A stretch of 19,351 nucleotides of DNA from JACJYE01 sp964432875 (lineage in GTDB: Bacteria; Bacteroidota; Bacteroidia; Chitinophagales; Saprospiraceae). The notes under the pieces were generated by a model. The model made no database searches and was not told the origin of the DNA. It saw only the letters and a list, made by a program, of their open reading frames with translations. Numbering within the stretch: the stretch's first letter is position 1; each line of letters begins with the position of its first letter. The position numbers and the translations under genes are program-made. The stretch is taken from contig CAYSPJ010000096.1 of assembly GCA_964432875.1 (NCBI GenBank), positions 1-19,351 of the forward strand, written 5' to 3'. Positions 16,198-19,351 of this stretch are shown piece after piece.

Positions 16198-17388
16198 ATG
16201 ACAAAACACTTGCCGCAGCATCGCGATTCTAAGACTTTCGCCGAATTCTTCGCGGGTATTGGGTTGATGCGTATGGGATTGGAAAGAGCAGGTTGGAAAA
16301 TCCTCTTCGCCAATGATATTGATTCGAAGAAACAGAGCCAATACGCGACACACTTCCAAGATGACGAAAATCACTTCCAGCTTGGGGATATCCACCACTT
16401 GGACGCAGCGGATGTTCCAACTGTTAGCTTAGCAACCGCTTCTTTCCCTTGTACAGACCTATCTTTAGCGGGCCGACGCGAAGGGCTATCAGGAAGGCAG
16501 TCTTCGGCCTTTTGGGGGTTTATCCAAGTTTTAAATGACATGGGATGTCGCCGCCCTCCTATTGTTTTACTGGAGAATGTGTTAGGATTCCTAACATCTA
16601 ATCAAGGTGCCGATTTTAAGGAAGCCATGCTTGCTCTTAATGATTTAGGCTACGCTGTAGATGCTTTCATCATTGACGCAGTGCGCTTCGTACCGCAAAG
16701 TCGGGTGCGTTTATTCGTGGTAGGTAAGCACCTTCCTAGCGACAGTCATTCTGCAGAGCCAAAACAGTTAAGCATATATGAAAGCTTAATCCGTCCACGA
16801 AAACTTGCAGATTTTATTTTTGACCATCCTGAAATCAACTGGAATATCCGAGATTTGCCTTCCTTGCCTACAAGCAATACAGGGCTTAACGACATCGTGG
16901 ATGACACCCCTGAAGATTCAGAGGAATGGTGGGATGAAAAGCGGGTTGACTACTTGATGAACCAGACTTTCGAACGGCATCGTTCCATTATTCATCAACT
17001 CCAGTTTCGTCAAGAGTTCTCCTATCTTACAGCCTTTAGGCGCGTTCGGAATGGTAAGTCAATGGCCGAGATTCGTTCCGATGGCATCGCAGGATGTTTG
17101 CGAACACCTAAAGGAGGAAGTGCTCGGCAAATACTACTCCGTGTGGGTAAGGGAGAGGTTAAAATCCGGTTCGTCTCGCCTACAGAATGCGCCCGTTTAA
17201 TGGGGGCTGATGGTTATCGCATTAGTGGGACGTTTAATGAGGCCCTCTTTGGTTTTGGAGATGCTGTTTGTGTTCCAGTTGTAAGTTGGATAGCCGAAAA
17301 CTACCTTAACCCTTTGCTGCAAGAAATCAATTCCAACTTTGAGAACAGAAACACAGGTTATGAAAGATCTGCCGCTATCCGCATTTGA
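16198..17388 (+). CDS. Type II C5-cytosine DNA methyltransferase
   Basis: A 396-residue enzyme with all main C5 motifs in order: motif I FAEFFAGIG (14-22) for SAM binding, catalytic PC (P84-C85) in ASFPCTDLS, ENV (126-128), QSRVRLFVVG (167-176), a variable target-recognition region (about 190-330), then FVSPTECARLMG and GFGDAVCVPV for motifs IX and X. It transfers a methyl group from SAM to C5 of cytosine in the recognition site and protects the host from the partner endonuclease, whose gene overlaps its last 29 bases. The frame is open upstream to a TTG at 16096, but that stretch is A-rich, low-complexity and carries the promoter box. Base composition is clearly more AT-rich than the barrel gene before it, a sign of horizontal arrival. 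The recognition sequence cannot be read from the protein. Confidence 0.93.
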   Translation: MTKHLPQHRDSKTFAEFFAGIGLMRMGLERAGWKILFANDIDSKKQSQYATHFQDDENHFQLGDIHHLDAADVPTVSLATASFPCTDLSLAGRREGLSGRQSSAFWGFIQVLNDMGCRRPPIVLLENVLGFLTSNQGADFKEAMLALNDLGYAVDAFIIDAVRFVPQSRVRLFVVGKHLPSDSHSAEPKQLSIYESLIRPRKLADFIFDHPEINWNIRDLPSLPTSNTGLNDIVDDTPEDSEEWWDEKRVDYLMNQTFERHRSIIHQLQFRQEFSYLTAFRRVRNGKSMAEIRSDGIAGCLRTPKGGSARQILLRVGKGEVKIRFVSPTECARLMGADGYRISGTFNEALFGFGDAVCVPVVSWIAENYLNPLLQEINSNFENRNTGYERSAAIRI

Positions 17389-18316
17389 AGATTGGTTCAA
17401 ATCTCTAAAAACAGTCAAAGCAAATAAAGGGCCCGCTAATGGCACTATAGCTGCGACCCTGATTATATTAGAGAGGCTCAAAGAGAATTATGATTTACAT
17501 TTTGAAAATTATATTGCTGGCGGTGGTGCCCAGATAAAAGGGGCAAGTGGTACAGCAGTAGCTGCTATCCTTCGCCAATTTGGAGAAACTCGCCCTTTTG
17601 CACGAGAAGGTGGCCGTACTAACCGCGGAGGGCAAGGAGACATAAAGCCGCTCTTCGAAAAGCTGGCAGGGCTGCGCTTAGAGAAACTTTCAGAAGCTGA
17701 GCGAAATGAAATACTTACCTCTTTCCAATCCTTTTTAGTTGAGCGAGTAAGAGATTTTCACAACCGCCAAAAGATAAAACTATTCTTTGACCCCAACTTG
17801 TCAACCTGGCATCTGATACAAACCTTAATGCAGGAAGTCACTAAGGAAGGCAAAGCCGGCGCTGTTTCTCAACACCTTGTCGGCGCAAAACTACAACTAC
17901 GCTTTCCAGCTATCGAAATAGCCAATGAATCCGTCAGCACAGCCGATCAGCCTACAGAAAGAAAAGGCGACTTTTTAGTCGGCGACACGGTTTTTCATGT
18001 CACAGTCGCTCCGATGCCGCCAGTCTTTGAAAAATGCCAACAGAATATCCGCGAGGGGTTCAAAGCCTATTTGATCGTTCCTGCTGCTAAGCTTGGCGCA
18101 GCCAGAGAGATGGGGGAGCAGTTCTGTAACGGCCATGTCGCGGTCGAGTCATTGGAATCTTTCGTTTCGCAGAATATTGATGAACTCAGCGCCTTTAGCC
18201 GAGACCACTTGAAACATAGCCTCATCCGCCTCATCGAGCTATATAACCAAAGGGTAGATGCTGTTGAGATTGACAAATCCCTAATGATCGAGCTACCTTC
18301 TAATCTCAAAAAATAA
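17360..18316 (+). CDS. Putative type II restriction endonuclease (DUF4928-like)
   Basis: A 318-residue protein encoded directly after, and overlapping, the C5 methyltransferase gene, the usual layout of a type II pair. The sequence resembles the DUF4928 family, which accompanies C5 methyltransferases. Its best conserved stretches are GAVSQHLVGAKLQLRF (167-182) and ERKGDFLVGDTVFHVTVAP (200-218), followed by KCQQNIREGF. The latter looks like a modified PD-(D/E)XK core: an Asp (D204) and a strand, but HVT where E-x-K would be expected. The start could also be the TTG at 17339, but ATG 17360 is preferred. The stop codon is only two bases from direct repeat copy B. Assignment to DUF4928 is from memory of the family pattern; the endonuclease role rests mainly on context. 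Confidence 0.78.
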   Translation: MKDLPLSAFEDWFKSLKTVKANKGPANGTIAATLIILERLKENYDLHFENYIAGGGAQIKGASGTAVAAILRQFGETRPFAREGGRTNRGGQGDIKPLFEKLAGLRLEKLSEAERNEILTSFQSFLVERVRDFHNRQKIKLFFDPNLSTWHLIQTLMQEVTKEGKAGAVSQHLVGAKLQLRFPAIEIANESVSTADQPTERKGDFLVGDTVFHVTVAPMPPVFEKCQQNIREGFKAYLIVPAAKLGAAREMGEQFCNGHVAVESLESFVSQNIDELSAFSRDHLKHSLIRLIELYNQRVDAVEIDKSLMIELPSNLKK

Positions 18317-18318
18317 AA

Positions 18319-18404
18319 GCATCAGCTACGAGGGCCGCAAGACGGGGCTGGCCCGGGTCATCCATACGGGGCGGGCACAAGTGGCGGCTAATTTTTGAGG
18401 GGGG
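18319..18404 (+). repeat. Direct repeat copy B (detached 3' end of the barrel gene)
   Basis: This repeats 15936-16021. Read in the barrel frame it encodes the same C-terminal peptide with one change (Gln to Arg) and the same stop (18396-18398). Of the eight differences, seven are silent third-position changes. It begins two bases after the endonuclease stop. It has no open frame of its own with a start, so it is a gene fragment rather than a gene. Confidence 0.95.
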
Positions 18405-18458
18405 CTTTGCCACCGCTTCAGCATTTTTCGGCAGCGAAGGTTGGCTTTCTGCATGATT

Positions 18459-18487
18459 TTGACAAGTTTTGTTTGTTGCTAGTTTTG
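18459..18487 (+). promoter_or_regulatory. Bacteroidota-type promoter before the BstYI-like relic
   Basis: TTG(ACA) at 18459-18464 and TAGTTTTG at 18480-18487, with 18 bases between the TTG and the second box, match the Bacteroidota -33/-7 consensus very well. The predicted start near 18494 would leave a leader of about 70 bases before the ATG at 18563. Confidence 0.55.
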
Positions 18488-18562
18488 AGCTTGGGGCAGC
18501 ACTATTTTTTGAGTGCGATTTGAGCAGGGGCATCGCAAAAAGGCACACACAACAAATAACAA

Positions 18563-18763
18563 ATGAAGCAAGATAATATGAAGGCCGCTGAGCCGCTATT
18601 TGACTATATCAGCCCATCGCTGGAGTATCAAATCAAAAGATTAAAAATCAGGCCGATCAACAAACCGATTCATCGGCCATCAGAGCGCGATAAAATCGCC
18701 CAGGTCCCAAGTGAATGGAAACAGCTCGAGCTGCTAAGCGAAAACGGCAAAAATGACCACTAG
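18563..18763 (+). CDS. Small ORF coupled to the BstYI-like relic
   Basis: Encodes 66 polar, charged residues, including PLFDYISPSLEYQIKRLKI and RPSERDKIAQVPSEWKQLEL. I do not recognise a domain. Its stop directly abuts the next start (TAGATG), so the two are translated together, and it lies behind a good promoter. In BstYI-like systems the neighbour is a DNA methyltransferase of several hundred residues; this piece could be what remains of one after an internal deletion like that in the next gene, but the sequence alone does not show this. No signal peptide or membrane segment. Confidence 0.5.
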   Translation: MKQDNMKAAEPLFDYISPSLEYQIKRLKIRPINKPIHRPSERDKIAQVPSEWKQLELLSENGKNDH

Positions 18764-19102
18764 ATGCAGATAGCTCAAAAGTACTCCCACCTCAACGGCG
18801 AAGAATATTTAATCGTTCATCATCAGGGCCTATACGCTGAGATTCAGGAAGTGATCGCTTCGATTGATGCAGAGCATTATCGCACCAAAATCAGCAAGGA
18901 AATCCGCAAAAAGGGCAACGCCTTGCTTTCGCCGATTGACTTGAACAAGGCTTTCCATACAGAATTCCACCAACGCGGATGGTCAGAGAGCAGGTACAAT
19001 TACTACATCACGCTCTACTATGAAGGAGAGGTTTATAATGTCATGAGGCAGGGTCGCAACAGCCCGCCTGTGCCGCTCTTGATTTTGGGCATCGAGCCAT
19101 AG
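18764..19102 (+). pseudogene. BstYI/BglII-like restriction endonuclease with catalytic core deleted
   Basis: An open frame of 112 codons. Residues 1-83 match the N-terminal part of the BstYI branch of the BglII family: MQIAQKYSHLNGEEYLIVHH, AEIQEVIASIDAEHYRTKIS, LLSPIDLNKAF and RGWSESRYNYY. Residues 84-112 (YYEGEVYNVMRQGRNS, then VPLLILGIEP) match the extreme C-terminus. As I recall the family, about 90 residues in between hold the catalytic centre (N-x-T-D-F then an E-x-Q strand) and the strands around it; all are missing, and the join near base 19012 keeps the frame. The family is about 200 residues. The product should therefore be unable to cut DNA. It might fold as a DNA-binding fragment, but decay is the simpler reading. 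Confidence 0.8.
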
Positions 19103-19118
19103 GGAAAAGGGCGGAATG

Positions 19119-19141
19119 GCTGCCATCGCGGCGGTTATTTT
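19119..19141 (+). terminator. Weak terminator-like hairpin after the endonuclease relic
   Basis: GCTGCC (19119-19124) and GGCGGT (19130-19135) can pair with two G-T wobbles around a five-base loop and are followed by TATTTT. It starts 17 bases after the stop codon. The stem is weak. Confidence 0.25.
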
Positions 19142-19144
19142 GAA

Positions 19145-19270
19145 ACGCGAATGCCCACCGATGGGACGCGAATGTTTTGGAACGCGAATGTGCGCGAATG
19201 TTTTGCGCGGATGTGCGCGAAGCGGGACGTTGACCCGCTCGCACGGTTTAGGAACGCGAATGGGCGCGAA
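19145..19270. repeat. CGCGAATG repeat cluster
   Basis: The word ACGCGAATG occurs at 19145, 19166, 19182 and 19254, with variants GCGCGAATG (19192), GCGCGGATG (19205), GTGCGCGAAG (about 19213) and GGCGCGAAG (about 19263). Spacing is irregular (10-20 bases and one longer interval). The same word family is found at 9073-9121. No gene is evident between 19103 and 19291. Confidence 0.75.
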
Positions 19271-19291
19271 GAGCTTGTGGGACACAAGGCG

Positions 19292-19351
19292 CTACCCCCC
19301 GTCCACCACCACCTTTTCCCAGACCGCCTGGCCATCTTCCAGCACGACCCG
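19292..19351 (-). CDS. C-terminal end of a minus-strand gene (partial)
   Basis: The last 60 bases read on the minus strand as 19 sense codons ending VWEKVVVDGG followed by TAG at 19294-19292, running off the window edge. The residue mix is protein-like and the third codon positions are GC-rich, as in the genes of this genome. Too little is visible to name it. Confidence 0.45.
   Translation of the reverse strand, partial: RVVLEDGQAVWEKVVVDGG

Noticed and set aside
15936..18404. Transposon or insertion sequence as carrier of the restriction genes
   Set aside because: The flanking repeats are direct, not inverted, they match coding sequence of the target gene, and no transposase or integrase frame is present between them.
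19145..19270. CRISPR array
   Set aside because: The repeated unit is only about nine bases, spacing is irregular and units vary; no cas genes are nearby.
1..19351. tRNA, rRNA or known riboswitch
   Set aside because: I found no cloverleaf-like sequence, rRNA segment or recognisable riboswitch core on either strand by eye; a covariance-model search would be decisive.

Overview
The window looks like a scaffold piece from a GC-rich Bacteroidota, most like the Saprospiria/Lewinella group. The evidence is Bacteroidota-type promoter boxes (TAnnTTTG), lipoproteins with LVIVD-type repeats, a DUF2911 protein, large outer-membrane barrel proteins and near absence of Shine-Dalgarno sites. This placement is inference: there is no rRNA or tRNA marker. 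A run of 100 N at 3720-3819 is an assembly gap.

Left part (about 1-9030, minus strand): a sugar-catabolic operon reads leftwards from a GntR/HutC regulator (8968) through a ROK sugar kinase, an MFS sugar permease and a class I mannose-6-phosphate isomerase-like protein. These genes are packed with ATGA overlaps or a one-base gap. Beyond a small DUF433/DUF5615 (VapBC-like) toxin-antitoxin pair and the gap lies a secreted GH38 alpha-mannosidase-like enzyme. Together they suggest release, import, phosphorylation and isomerisation of mannose under a sugar-responsive repressor. The toxin-antitoxin pair interrupts the set and has its own promoter box.

Middle part (9238-16015): two LVIVD-type lipoproteins and a small outer-membrane barrel protein form a plus-strand cluster. 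Facing it is a DUF2911 protein, with a 23-bp tail-to-tail overlap and a near-perfect 25-bp dyad just upstream of its start. Next comes a 1173-residue outer-membrane barrel protein that very likely starts at a GTG.

Right part (16016-19351): this is a defence locus. A complete-looking type II restriction-modification pair (C5-cytosine methyltransferase and a DUF4928-like endonuclease) with visibly lower GC sits directly behind the barrel gene. An 86-bp imperfect copy of the last 25 codons of that gene, stop included, follows the endonuclease by two bases, so the pair is bracketed by direct repeats. The copies differ at 8 positions; 7 are silent third-codon changes, so they look like two alleles of a coding sequence rather than a fresh duplication. 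Behind this lies a wreck of a second restriction system: a BstYI/BglII-like endonuclease whose two ends are joined in frame with the catalytic middle missing, preceded by a coupled 66-codon ORF. The window ends with a cluster of degenerate CGCGAATG repeats, also present at 9073-9121, and the last codons of a minus-strand gene.
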